Part shown: positions 51,046 through 60,141 of the stretch, one piece after another
Numbering within the stretch: position 1 is the stretch's first letter
Layout: each line of letters begins with the position of its first letter
DNA from: Planctomycetaceae bacterium
GTDB lineage: Bacteria; Planctomycetota; Planctomycetia; Pirellulales; Lacipirellulaceae
DNA: 64,000 bases
Reading direction: 5' to 3'
Assembly (NCBI GenBank): GCA_002702655.1
Contig: PABB01000066.1
Location: 124,001 to 188,000, forward strand
Program-made: the position numbers and the translations under genes
Notes under the pieces: generated by a model
What the model was told of the DNA's origin: nothing
Seen by the model: the letters and a program-made list of their open reading frames with translations, nothing else
Databases searched by the model: none

Positions 51046-52002
51046 ATGCGCGTCTTTGTCACTGGAGCAAGCGGTTTCGTCGGCGGGTTTCTGACCCGTC
51101 GCCTGCTGCGCGCTGGGCGCCAAGTTTGTGCCGGATCGCGTCGGCCGCAGATCGACCAAGACGGCGTCGCGTGGGTGCGTACGGGCGACTTGGGGGCGGA
51201 GACTGATCTCACTCCCTGGCTGCAGGGGATCGACTGCGTCGTGCATCTCGCATCGCACGACCACTTCGTGGGCCGCACGGCGAGCAGCGACGGCGATCGG
51301 TTTCATGCGGTGAATGCGCTGGGTACGCAACGCGTGGCACAACAGGCCCGCGACGCCGGCGTGCCCCGCATGGTCTATGTCAGTTCAATCAAGGCGGTGG
51401 GCGAGGGCGGCGATGCGCCGTACCACGAGTCGACTCCGTGTCAGCCCGAAACCGCATATGGGCGGAGCAAGTTTGAGGGCGAGCGGCGCTTGTTCGATGT
51501 CGCGAGCCACAGCGATCTGGAGTGCGTCGTCCTGCGACCGCCGATCGTTTACGGTCCGGGCGTGGGGAAGAGCTTCCTGCGAATGCTCGACGCGGTCCGC
51601 AAAGGCCTGCCGCTGCCGCTGGGTTTGCTCGGCGCGAAGCGTAGTCTGATCTCGGTGCACAACCTGGTGGATGCGATCGTGACGTCGGTTGAGTCGCCCG
51701 CCGCGGCGGGCAAGACCTACCATGTCGCCGACGCGTGCGATCTGACCACGCCTGAGTTGATTCGACTGATGGCTCGACTGATGGGTCGACCCTGTCGCTT
51801 GGCTCCGGCGCCGCCGCTAGCGCTGCGGCTGGCGGGCGCACTCACCGGCAAGCGAGCCGAAGTCGACCGATTGTTGCGAGGACTGACCATCAGCCGCGAG
51901 CGAATTGAGTCGGAACTGGGCTGGGCGCCTCCGGTGGCAACGGAGCAGGCATTGCAGGAAACGATCGACTGGCGTTTGGGTCAGTTCCGCCGCGCGGCCT
52001 AA
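51046..52002 (+). CDS. NAD-dependent sugar epimerase/dehydratase (SDR family)
   Basis: A 318-residue extended SDR with GASGFVGG at residues 7-14, a VYVSSIKAVG strand, the YGRSK catalytic motif (Tyr-x3-Lys, about 139-143) and a SLISVHNLVDAI C-terminal pattern. It most resembles UDP-sugar 4-epimerases or ketoreductases paired with initiating phosphosugar transferases in O-antigen loci; the next gene is such a transferase, 17 bp downstream. Whether it epimerises or reduces a keto group is open. Confidence 0.85.
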   Translation: MRVFVTGASGFVGGFLTRRLLRAGRQVCAGSRRPQIDQDGVAWVRTGDLGAETDLTPWLQGIDCVVHLASHDHFVGRTASSDGDRFHAVNALGTQRVAQQARDAGVPRMVYVSSIKAVGEGGDAPYHESTPCQPETAYGRSKFEGERRLFDVASHSDLECVVLRPPIVYGPGVGKSFLRMLDAVRKGLPLPLGLLGAKRSLISVHNLVDAIVTSVESPAAAGKTYHVADACDLTTPELIRLMARLMGRPCRLAPAPPLALRLAGALTGKRAEVDRLLRGLTISRERIESELGWAPPVATEQALQETIDWRLGQFRRAA

Positions 52003-52019
52003 TCGAGGGGCTTCATCAC

Positions 52020-52622
52020 ATGCTCAAGCGACTGTTCGATATTTTGGTCGCCGTGGCCGTTGGCATCGCGGCGCTGCCGGTCTTCCTCATCGTCGCCGTG
52101 CTGGTCAAGATCACGTCGCCGGGGCCCGTGCTGCACTGGTCATCGCGAGTCGGACGGGATAACCAGATCTTCAAGATGCCGAAGTTCCGCACAATGCGCG
52201 TCGATACGCCGCAATTGGCCACGCATCTGCTGCACGATGCCGAACGCTGGATCACGCCGGTCGGCGCGGTGCTGCGTTCGACCAGCCTCGACGAATTGCC
52301 TCAACTGTGGTGCGTGCTCACCGGTCAGATGAGTCTCGTGGGACCCCGACCGGCGCTATTCAACCAACACGACCTGGTGGAGTCTCGCACAGAACAGGGC
52401 GTGCATCGCCTGCGACCGGGGCTGACCGGTTGGGCGCAGGTGAACGGCCGCGACGAGTTGGCGATCCCCGCCAAGGTCGCGCTCGACGTCGAGTATGCCG
52501 AGCGGAGGTCTCCGGCATTCGACGCGTGGATTCTGCTGCTCACGGCGTGGCGAGTCATTCGACGAGACGGCTATGCGCAGGCGCCCGTTCGGGAGCCGGC
52601 ATCGACAAAACGGGCCGCCTGA
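52020..52622 (+). CDS. Initiating phosphosugar transferase (PglC/WcaJ C-terminal type)
   Basis: A 200-residue small monotopic phosphoglycosyltransferase that joins the first sugar phosphate to undecaprenyl phosphate. One N-terminal reentrant membrane helix (about residues 7-30), then FKMPKFRTMRVD, LDELPQLWCVLTGQMSLVGP and RPGLTGWAQVNGRDEL, all family signatures. It lacks the extra N-terminal helices of WcaJ or WbaP and so is the PglC-type short form. It is the last gene of the rightward arm; its stop is 2 bp from the convergent subtilase gene's stop. Confidence 0.9.
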   Translation: MLKRLFDILVAVAVGIAALPVFLIVAVLVKITSPGPVLHWSSRVGRDNQIFKMPKFRTMRVDTPQLATHLLHDAERWITPVGAVLRSTSLDELPQLWCVLTGQMSLVGPRPALFNQHDLVESRTEQGVHRLRPGLTGWAQVNGRDELAIPAKVALDVEYAERRSPAFDAWILLLTAWRVIRRDGYAQAPVREPASTKRAA

Positions 52623-52624
52623 TT

Positions 52625-55600
52625 TTAGCTCCACGAGCCGACTGTTGCGAACGCGTAGTCGGTGGCGCCGACGGAGTGCGACGAGGTCTCGCCCGACCTG
52701 GAAATGGCCGTCAGATTGTCCATGCCGTCGACGTTCGCGTCTCCACCGACTGCGCGGTCCAAAGACGCTGCCGATCCCGAGCCGCTCAGGGTGTCGGCGG
52801 CGGCCACGTCGAACAGGGTGGCCGAGTCGTTGCCGCTGGAGAAGGTCGCCTCGACCAAGTCGAATCCTTGGGCGAAGTTCAAGAAGCCGCTTCCCTGCAT
52901 CCATGAGAAGTCCGATTTCCCGAAGAATTGATCGTTGCCGACGGTATCCCAGAGCAAGGCCGTGTCATTGCCGCCGCTTGTCGCATAGGCGTCGACACGG
53001 TCGAAACCTTGGGCGAAGTTGAGATAACCCGCGCCCTGCATCCAGCTGAAGTCGCTTTTGCCGTAGAACTGGTCGTCGCCCGCCGTATCGTAGAAGAACG
53101 CTCGGTCCGCGCCGCCGGCGAGGGCGTAACCATCGACCCGATCGAAGCCCTGCGCGAAGAGGAGATAGCCGCTCCCCTGCATCCAACTGAATTCGCTCTT
53201 GCCGTAGAACCGGTCATCGCCGGCCGTGTCGTAAAGGTAGGCTCGATCGTTGCCGCCCGCGGTGGCGTATCCGTCGACGCGGTCGAAGTTTCTGGCATAG
53301 TTCACATAGCCCGCGCCCTGCATCCTGCTGAGATCGCTTGTGCCGTAGAAGAGGTCGTCGCCAGCCGTGTCGTACATGAATGCGCGGTCGTTCCCTCCCA
53401 CCGCCGCATTTCCTTCCACCTGGTCGAATCCCTGCGTGAACGCCAGATAGCCCGCGCCCTGGATCCAACTGAATTCGCTCTTGCTGTAGAACCGGTCGTC
53501 TCCGGCCGAATCGTAGAGAATCGCTCGGTCGAGACCCCCGGCGGTGGCAATCGCGTCCAACCGGCTGAAGCCCCTGGCGTAGGTGCTGTTCATCCGCCCG
53601 TAGTCGCTTTCGCCGTAGTAGACGAAGTAATCGTCGCCAGCCGTGTCGAACAAGTAGGCTCGATCATTGCCGCCGGCGGTCGAATATCCGTCCACCCGCG
53701 TGAAGCCCTGCGCGAAGGTCAGATAGCCCGAGCCCTGCATCCAACTGAATTCGCTCTTGCCGTAGAACTGATCGTTTCCGGCCGAGTCATACATTCGCGC
53801 TTGATCGTAGCCGCCCGCGGTCGCATACGCGTCGACGCGGTCGAAGCCCTCGGCATAGTTGAAGAAATTGCCGCCTTCAAGCCAACTCGAATCGCTCCGG
53901 CCGACAAAGGTGTCGTCGCCAGCCGAGTCGTACAGGTAAGCCCGGTCGCTGCCGCCTGCGGTTGAGTACGCTTCGACCCGGTCGAATGATTTGACGAAGT
54001 TCAGATACCCGGCGCCCTGCATCCAACTGAACTCGCTCTTGCCGAAGAACTGGTCGTTTCCGGCCGTGTCGTAGAGGTAGGCTTGGTCGTTTCCGCCCGC
54101 GGTCGCGTATGCGTCCACTCGATCAAATGCCTGAACGGTATTTTGGTAGCCGGCGCCCTCCATTCGCCGGATATCGCTCGTACCAACAAACTCATCGTCC
54201 CCAGCCGTATCGAAGAGATACGCCCGGTCGTTGCCCCCGCCGCCATGGACGGTCGCCGTTCCGAAGCCCACGGCTGAAACGGCGTAGTTGGCGCCAGTCA
54301 AATCCGTGTTGCCGGCGAGCATGATTGCGATGTCGTCGGTGGCGGCCCCATACAGGGTGACGGAATTGGCGCCCTCGCCGCCCCGCAGTTGGAATTCGCT
54401 GGCCTCGCTCGTCGAAAAGCCGTAGCCAATGCCGTTCACTGTGAGGTAGAAACTGCTGCCCGCGCTGAAGGTGACCTCGTCGTCGCCCGCGGCGCCAGCG
54501 ACGGTGACGGTCGTGCCGGCATGAACCACCAGGTTCGCCAGCGTCACGTCGACGTCGCCGCTGGTTCCCTGGATCCGCAGCAGAAAGCTTTGTCCTGCGG
54601 CGGCATCAACGTCGACTCGCGCCGTCGTGCCGGCCACGTTGCCGGCGGAAATGAGGTTTTGCTGTGTATCGTAGATCTCCAGCGTCACGGCCCCGCCGGC
54701 GGAGAAGTCGGCCAGCGCCGTGAAGTAACCCGTCTGACTCGCGCTGACTCGATACCAATTCTCGCCCGCCACGGATTGGTCCGCGTGCTGGTTGAATGTG
54801 ACGACGCCCCAGTCTTCCGGGGCAGGCGACGAATCTGCGGCAATCGATGCGTCGAAGCTGTAGTTCCCCAGGCCGTCGGACGAAGACAGCCCGACCGTGT
54901 ACGACTGTCCGGCCACGACGGCAAACGAGGCGCTCGCCCCGCCGCCGGCCAGCACGCTGACGCCCTGGCCGTTGTACGCGGTCCACTGGGCCGCCATGTT
55001 GTGCGTGGTCGACGTCGTGGCGAAGGTCGCCGTGCCGGTGGACGCGGCGGTGAACGTGAAGTAGTCCACGTCGCTGAGCGTGCTGATCATGCCGCTCATC
55101 GTGCCGGCGGACAGCGAACCCATGTTGTACGCGTCGACCATCGACGAACCGAAGTCGTCGGCGGGCATCAGGGCGTCGATCGCATTTTGCAGATTGAGCC
55201 GCTGGAAGGTTGCGCCGGTGGCCGAGTCGACGAACGAGTCCGCCGTGGCCATCATGTGGTCGTAGATCGTGTCCTGCGTGATGCCGGTCATGCCGACCAG
55301 TTCCATCGCTTCGCGAATCAGCACGCTGGAGCCGGCCACGTACGGCGAGGCCATGCTGGTGCCGCTCATCGTGCGGAAGTCGTTGGCCAGCCCGTCGTTG
55401 TTGCCGGCATAGTCAGGGACCGTGCTGGTGATCGAGCGTCCGGGGCCGGCGATCGCGCGGGTGCTGCGTTGGCTGAAGTAGCTCAGCGCACCGCTGTCGT
55501 CGACTGACATCACCGGCACCACGTAAGGGCTGGCCGCCGGGTAGCTCAGGCCGGTCGTGTTGTAGCTGGTGAAACTGTTGCCCGCCGACACGGCGATGAA

Positions 55601-56398
55601 GATCCCGTCGGCTTCCAGCTGCGCGAACTCGTCCTCGAGATTGGCCCACGAGGGAATCGACTCGGAGTTCCAACTCGACACGCCCAGCGACAAGTTGACG
55701 GTGGTGATGGGGTTATCGAAAGCATTGCGGTTATCGTGAATCCACCGCAGGGCGTTTTCGACCCAGCTGAAGTAGCCGGCGCCCGCGTCGTCGAACACAC
55801 GCAGGCCGACAAAGTCGACCCCCGAAGCGACGCCATGGTGCGTGCTGTCGCTGGAGCCGATGATACCGGTGACATGCGAGCCGTGCTTGCCGGCGGTTCC
55901 GTCGTCGTAGGGGTCGGCGTCGTTCTCGCCAGTGAAATCCCAGCCGCCCACGACGCGGTAATTCGAGCCGTACCCGCCGCCCAGCGCGTAGTGGTCATAG
56001 GCAATGCCCGAGTCGATCACCGCGACGGTCTGTCCTGTTCCGTCGAAGCCGTAGTTGGTCTGGACCGAATTCCAGCCCGTCAGTTGGTGGGCTGAAGAGA
56101 GCATTTGCTCGATCTCGTCGAGTTGATCCTCCAGCAGCGCGCGATCTTCCTCGGTAATCCAGAAGTCGGGCGTTTGATCCTCGATATGCTGCGACAGCGG
56201 CGGCAGCGCATCGGGAGCGGACAACGAACCCGTGGAGTCCGTCGCGTGGTGAACCAGTTCTGGTCCGTCGTCAAAAGAATGGTGCTCGATGGCGCCGCCA
56301 AGCAAATCGGCCAAGGGATCGGCCGACATGACGACGCGCTCTTCGAGCGATTCGATACGTCCCTGCAAATTCGACTTCCGTTGCGACGACTTGCGCAT
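52625..56398 (-). CDS. Subtilisin-family (S8) protein with tandem 47-residue repeats
   Basis: A 1257-residue protein. The N-terminus carries an LEERVVMSADP motif like the LEPR-XLL sequence of large planctomycete surface proteins, without a classical signal peptide. The S8 domain (about residues 105-390) has the triad Asp129 (AVIDSG), His172 (KHGSH) and Ser348 (GTSMASP), plus Asn274 in SAGNS. A pre-peptidase C-terminal-type region and a beta-rich segment follow (about 420-710). Residues about 715-1185 contain ten tandem units of about 47 residues, each with a RTX-like GGNDRAYLYDTAGDD core. The start is the ATG at 56398. It converges on the polysaccharide arm. Probably a calcium-binding, secreted cell-surface protease. 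Confidence 0.88.
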   Translation of the reverse strand: MRKSSQRKSNLQGRIESLEERVVMSADPLADLLGGAIEHHSFDDGPELVHHATDSTGSLSAPDALPPLSQHIEDQTPDFWITEEDRALLEDQLDEIEQMLSSAHQLTGWNSVQTNYGFDGTGQTVAVIDSGIAYDHYALGGGYGSNYRVVGGWDFTGENDADPYDDGTAGKHGSHVTGIIGSSDSTHHGVASGVDFVGLRVFDDAGAGYFSWVENALRWIHDNRNAFDNPITTVNLSLGVSSWNSESIPSWANLEDEFAQLEADGIFIAVSAGNSFTSYNTTGLSYPAASPYVVPVMSVDDSGALSYFSQRSTRAIAGPGRSITSTVPDYAGNNDGLANDFRTMSGTSMASPYVAGSSVLIREAMELVGMTGITQDTIYDHMMATADSFVDSATGATFQRLNLQNAIDALMPADDFGSSMVDAYNMGSLSAGTMSGMISTLSDVDYFTFTAASTGTATFATTSTTHNMAAQWTAYNGQGVSVLAGGGASASFAVVAGQSYTVGLSSSDGLGNYSFDASIAADSSPAPEDWGVVTFNQHADQSVAGENWYRVSASQTGYFTALADFSAGGAVTLEIYDTQQNLISAGNVAGTTARVDVDAAAGQSFLLRIQGTSGDVDVTLANLVVHAGTTVTVAGAAGDDEVTFSAGSSFYLTVNGIGYGFSTSEASEFQLRGGEGANSVTLYGAATDDIAIMLAGNTDLTGANYAVSAVGFGTATVHGGGGNDRAYLFDTAGDDEFVGTSDIRRMEGAGYQNTVQAFDRVDAYATAGGNDQAYLYDTAGNDQFFGKSEFSWMQGAGYLNFVKSFDRVEAYSTAGGSDRAYLYDSAGDDTFVGRSDSSWLEGGNFFNYAEGFDRVDAYATAGGYDQARMYDSAGNDQFYGKSEFSWMQGSGYLTFAQGFTRVDGYSTAGGNDRAYLFDTAGDDYFVYYGESDYGRMNSTYARGFSRLDAIATAGGLDRAILYDSAGDDRFYSKSEFSWIQGAGYLAFTQGFDQVEGNAAVGGNDRAFMYDTAGDDLFYGTSDLSRMQGAGYVNYARNFDRVDGYATAGGNDRAYLYDTAGDDRFYGKSEFSWMQGSGYLLFAQGFDRVDGYALAGGADRAFFYDTAGDDQFYGKSDFSWMQGAGYLNFAQGFDRVDAYATSGGNDTALLWDTVGNDQFFGKSDFSWMQGSGFLNFAQGFDLVEATFSSGNDSATLFDVAAADTLSGSGSAASLDRAVGGDANVDGMDNLTAISRSGETSSHSVGATDYAFATVGSWS
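52850..54260. repeat. Tandem 141-bp coding repeats in the S8 gene
   Basis: About ten in-frame copies of a 141-bp (47-codon) unit; one copy is shortened to 45 codons. The phase is easily followed from the Phe-Asp-Arg-Val codons, which recur every 141 bp (for instance at 53005 and 53146 on the minus strand). The units encode FDRVDAYATAGG, an AYLYDTAGDD core, then SWMQGAGYLNFAQG. Copies differ at synonymous sites, so the array is old rather than a recent expansion. Confidence 0.88.
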
Positions 56399-57034
56399 CA
56401 ATGGTGTCCATCCTGCTTCGCGCCCGCATGTCGCCCTTGCGATGCGAGGACCGCTGTGGCGGTCGTGTCGCCCGGTGCGCGAAGTAACTGATCAATGAAA
56501 AGTATGCGGACTGCGGCGGCCAGAAAAAAGCGGCCGCAACCGCGAAAAACGACAAGTGCCGGCGAGGAGAGCGCGCGGACGATCCGCACGCAGCACGGCG
56601 CTAAAAGCCTAGGTCAGGAATCTGAGGAGCGCCGAAGCTCTCCGCACCGCAACCCAAGCGATGTCGCGGCCGCTCATCGACTGGCGGGCGGCGCGTTGGC
56701 AAACGTCCACTTTGCCGAGAAAACGCGCTGTCGGGCGGCCACCTGGTGTTGCCGAAAGTCAACGTTTGGTACGCACGGGGCCGGCTTCGGTTCGCCGTCC
56801 GCTGCGGTCGTCCGCCACGGGGGGGCGGCGCCTGCTAGCGGCCGCAAACTCGCCGCGAACCACCGAAAACGCCGTGAATTTCTAGGTTTCGCGCTCTGCC
56901 CAGTCTATCGCGAATGGACAGGTCCGGCGGCACGGGCGGCGCCGCGGTCGCGTTGGTATGATCGAAGCGGCCTTGCGCGGGTCGCACACCTTGGCAGCTT
57001 CGCGGTCCAAGATTCCCATGCCGCCGACGTGACG
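56399..57034. other. 636-bp intergenic region upstream of the S8 and DUF2238 genes
   Basis: I see no convincing gene. Frames are open on the plus strand but are Arg/Ser-rich with frequent Cys and no family match. A small hairpin with an A-rich loop (56516-56537) is present. As the S8 gene starts leftward and the DUF2238 gene starts rightward, this is a divergent region and must hold both promoters; none could be assigned. Confidence 0.5.
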
Positions 57035-57703
57035 ATGAACCGACCATCACACTTGTCCGCTGGTAAGTTTCGCGATGCGCGGCGGCAACTCGCCATGGTT
57101 GTCGCCACGTCGACGGTGATCGCTGCGACGCTCGTGTCGCCGCCATACCCGCGCGAACAATGGCTGCAACACGCGGCCACGCCGATCGTGTTGGCCGCCG
57201 CGCTGGCGGCTGCGCGCCGCGGGTGGTTCAGCAATGTCGCAATGGCTGCGGCGCTGGCGTTCCTGGCCCTGCACGCGGTCGGAGCGCGGTGGATCTACAG
57301 CTACGTGCCCTACCAGCGCTGGTGCGACGTGCTGTTTGGCGCGGGGCCGGCCGAGTGGTTCGGTTGGCAGCGGAATCATTTCGACCGACTGGTTCACGTG
57401 GCGTTCGGCGTGCTGCTGACGCCGTTGTTCAGGGAGCTTGGCCTGAAGGCCGGGCTGTCGTCGCGCGGTGCTTTGGCGACCGCGTGGCTGGCCGTGGCCG
57501 GAGCGAGCGCCGCCTACGAGGTGTTCGAGTGGCTGCTGGCGATCATCGCGGCGCCCGAGTGGGCCGACCGCTACAATGGGCAGCAAGGCGATCCGTGGGA
57601 CGCGCAGAAAGACATGGCCCTGGCGATGGCCGGCAGCCTGGCCGCGTGTCTTCTGCTTGCTCTGTCCCAGCGCCGTGCACCGCCGCCGTCCCCTCGCGAA
57701 TGA
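57035..57703 (+). CDS. DUF2238 family membrane protein
   Basis: A 222-residue integral membrane protein of the DUF2238 (YjdF-like) family, with about six helices. Signatures are YSYVPYQRWCDVLFG, WQRNHFDRLVHVAFGVLLTP, AYEVFEWLLAIIAA and the highly conserved NGQQGDPWDAQKDM. Function of the family is unknown; a membrane enzyme is possible because of the conserved His and acidic residues. The ATG at 57035 precedes the first helix; an open frame continues upstream without coding character. It is followed 6 bp later by tspO, so both are in one operon. Confidence 0.85.
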   Translation: MNRPSHLSAGKFRDARRQLAMVVATSTVIAATLVSPPYPREQWLQHAATPIVLAAALAAARRGWFSNVAMAAALAFLALHAVGARWIYSYVPYQRWCDVLFGAGPAEWFGWQRNHFDRLVHVAFGVLLTPLFRELGLKAGLSSRGALATAWLAVAGASAAYEVFEWLLAIIAAPEWADRYNGQQGDPWDAQKDMALAMAGSLAACLLLALSQRRAPPPSPRE

Positions 57704-57709
57704 ACCACC

Positions 57710-58189
57710 ATGAATAAGGCGTCGCCCCCGGGCGTAAAAAACTGGGTTGAGTATCTGATCGTCGTCACGTTGGTCGTGGCCGCGGCGGCGGTGGGATCCA
57801 TGTTCACGCCGGGCGAGTGGTATCAGCAACTGGACAAGCCTGCGTGGACGCCGCCCAATTGGGTGTTCCCCGTCGCTTGGACCACGCTGTACGCCATGAT
57901 CGCCGTGGCCGGCTGCCTGCTGCTGCGGGCTGACGGTTGGTATGGGCCAGCCATGCGGTGGTGGCTGGGGCAACTCTCGCTGAACGCCCTGTGGAGTTGG
58001 CTGTTTTTCGGCCAGCAGCAAATTGACTGGGCTTTGGTCGACATCGTGTTGCTGCTGGCGTCGATCGGGGCGACCGTCGTGCTGGCGTGGCCAAGGCAAC
58101 GGGCCGCGGCGTGGTTGCTATTGCCGTATCTGGCATGGGTCGGCTTTGCCACGGCGCTGAACGCGGCGATCTGGCAGCTCAATCGGTAG
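57710..58189 (+). CDS. tspO: TspO/MBR family protein
   Basis: A 159-residue, five-helix membrane protein of the TspO/peripheral benzodiazepine receptor family, implicated in tetrapyrrole binding and stress signalling. Signatures include PGEWYQQLDKPAWTPPNWVF in the first loop, NALWSWLFFGQQQ in the middle, and WLLLPYLAWVGFATALNAAI near the end, with the tryptophan-rich pattern of the family. Six bases separate it from the DUF2238 gene stop; the ATG at 57710 is unambiguous. A regulatory or oxygen-sensing role in planctomycetes is not established. Confidence 0.93.
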   Translation: MNKASPPGVKNWVEYLIVVTLVVAAAAVGSMFTPGEWYQQLDKPAWTPPNWVFPVAWTTLYAMIAVAGCLLLRADGWYGPAMRWWLGQLSLNALWSWLFFGQQQIDWALVDIVLLLASIGATVVLAWPRQRAAAWLLLPYLAWVGFATALNAAIWQLNR

Positions 58190-58359
58190 GGGCCGCGGCG
58201 GCCGGGCGGGGATGCGTTGATGTGCGGCCGAACCGGCCCGGCTCGCCGAACGTCCCTTGATCGAAAGGCCCGGCTGAGAGAACATGCCGCTTTGCTCGCC
58301 GCCCGCCGCCGCTGCGGCTTGCGTCCCGCCCATTCCGCCCTCCCGCCGAAATATCCGCC

Positions 58360-60099
58360 ATGGCAGCCGCCGACGACGCTTCCCCGTCCCCCAAAAAGCC
58401 GAGCCCCAAGAAGAATCCCGCCGACAAGGCGGCTGAACCCGCCGGCAGCCGCACGCCCTCGCGGAATTTCATCCAGCAGATCATCGACGCCGACCGCGCG
58501 GCCGGCAAGAACGACGGCCGCGTGCATACCCGCTTTCCGCCCGAGCCGAACGGCTATCTGCACATCGGCCACGCCAAGAGCATCTGCCTGAACTTCGGCC
58601 TGGCCAACGAATACGGCGGCAAGTTCAACCTGCGGTTCGACGACACGAACCCCGTGAAGGAAGAGCAGGAGTACGTCGACGCGATCATCGACGACGTTCA
58701 CTGGCTAGGCGGCGAGTGGGAGGACCGGCTGTTCCACGCCTCGGACTATTTCGAGCAGTTGTATGAGTGGGCGGTGCAACTGATCAAAGCCGGCAAGGCG
58801 TACGTGTGCGACCTGAATGCCGAGCAGATGCGCGAGTACCGCGGCACGCTCAAAGAGCCGGGCAAGAACAGCCCGCACCGCGATCGCACCGTGGATGAGA
58901 ACCTCAAACTGCTGGAGGAAATGCGGGCCGGCAAGTATCCCGACGGCAGTCGCACGCTGCGGGCGAAGATCGACATGGCGTCGCCCAATCTCAACATGCG
59001 CGATCCAGTGATGTACCGGATTAAGCACGCCCACCATCAGCGCACGGGCGACGCATGGTGCATCTATCCGTCTTACGACTACACGCACGGGCAAAGCGAC
59101 TCGATCGAGGGGATCACGCACTCGATCTGCACGCTGGAGTTTGAGAATCACCGCCCGCTGTACGACTGGTTCTGCCGCGAACTGGGCATTCACCACCCGC
59201 AGCAGATTGAGTTCGCGCGGCTCAATCTTACGTACACCGTGATGAGCAAGCGGAAACTGCTGGAACTGGTGCGCGACAGGCACGTGGCCGGCTGGGACGA
59301 TCCGCGGATGCCGACCATCCGGGGCCTGCGCCGCCGCGGCTTTACGGCCGAGGCGATCCGCGCGTTTTGCGAACGGATTGGCGTGGCCAAGTTCAATAGC
59401 ACGATCGACATGGGTTGGCTGGAAGACGCGGTGCGCGAAGACCTCAACGAGCGGGCGCCCCGCGCGATGGCCGTGCTGCGACCGCTCAAGGTCGTGCTGA
59501 CCAACGTGCCGGCGGACAAGACGATCATGGTCGAAGCGCCCAACCACCCGCAAAAGCCGGAGCTGGGCACGCGGCAGATCCCGCTGACCCGCGAGGTGTA
59601 CATCGAGCAGGACGATTTCATGGAGGACGCTCCCAAGAAGTTCTTCCGCCTGAAACCGGGCGGCGAAGTGCGGCTGCGGGCCGCGGGGATCATTTCGTGC
59701 GACGAAGTGATCAAGGACGCGGCGGGCAACGTGACCGAGTTGCGCGGCACGTTTGACGACGACCACAGCCGCAAGGTGAAAGGGACGATCCACTGGGTCA
59801 GCGCCAAGCACGCCCTGACCACCGACGTGCGGCTGTACGATCGGCTGTTCAATGTGCCCGACCCCGACGACGTGCCCGAGGGCGGCACGTTTTTGGATCA
59901 CCTGAATCCCGACTCGATCGCCGTGATCCAAGACGCCAAGCTGGAGCCGTCGCTGGCCAACGCGGCGCCGGGGGATCAGTTCCAGTTTGAGCGCGTGGGG
60001 TATTTCTACGCCGATCCGGTGGACAGCCAGCCGGGGCAGCCGGTGTTCAATCGAACTGTCACGTTGCGCGATAGCTGGGCCAAGGCAGCGGGGAAGTAG
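58360..60099 (+). CDS. glnS: Glutaminyl-tRNA synthetase
   Basis: A class I aminoacyl-tRNA synthetase that charges tRNA(Gln) with glutamine; cytosolic. The 579-residue product shows the HIGH motif ([12 protein letters not shown], residues 68-71), VMSKR (about 294-298) in place of KMSKS, and typical stretches [26 protein letters not shown] and [19 protein letters not shown] Ser/Lys/Pro-rich 35-residue N-terminal extension precedes the catalytic domain. The presence of GlnRS means this organism does not depend only on the indirect GatCAB route for Gln-tRNA(Gln). The ATG at 58360 is chosen; 170 bp upstream hold no gene. Confidence 0.96.
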   Translation: MAAADDASPSPKKPSPKKNPADKAAEPAGSRTPSRNFIQQIIDADRAAGKNDGRVHTRFPPEPNGYLHIGHAKSICLNFGLANEYGGKFNLRFDDTNPVKEEQEYVDAIIDDVHWLGGEWEDRLFHASDYFEQLYEWAVQLIKAGKAYVCDLNAEQMREYRGTLKEPGKNSPHRDRTVDENLKLLEEMRAGKYPDGSRTLRAKIDMASPNLNMRDPVMYRIKHAHHQRTGDAWCIYPSYDYTHGQSDSIEGITHSICTLEFENHRPLYDWFCRELGIHHPQQIEFARLNLTYTVMSKRKLLELVRDRHVAGWDDPRMPTIRGLRRRGFTAEAIRAFCERIGVAKFNSTIDMGWLEDAVREDLNERAPRAMAVLRPLKVVLTNVPADKTIMVEAPNHPQKPELGTRQIPLTREVYIEQDDFMEDAPKKFFRLKPGGEVRLRAAGIISCDEVIKDAAGNVTELRGTFDDDHSRKVKGTIHWVSAKHALTTDVRLYDRLFNVPDPDDVPEGGTFLDHLNPDSIAVIQDAKLEPSLANAAPGDQFQFERVGYFYADPVDSQPGQPVFNRTVTLRDSWAKAAGK

Positions 60100-60141
60100 C
60101 CGCCACTTCGCCGCGGACGCCCGATCGCGTATGCTGGGGCC

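Noticed and set aside
52850..54260. CRISPR array
   Set aside because: The periodic repeats are in-frame coding units of 141 bp without spacers.
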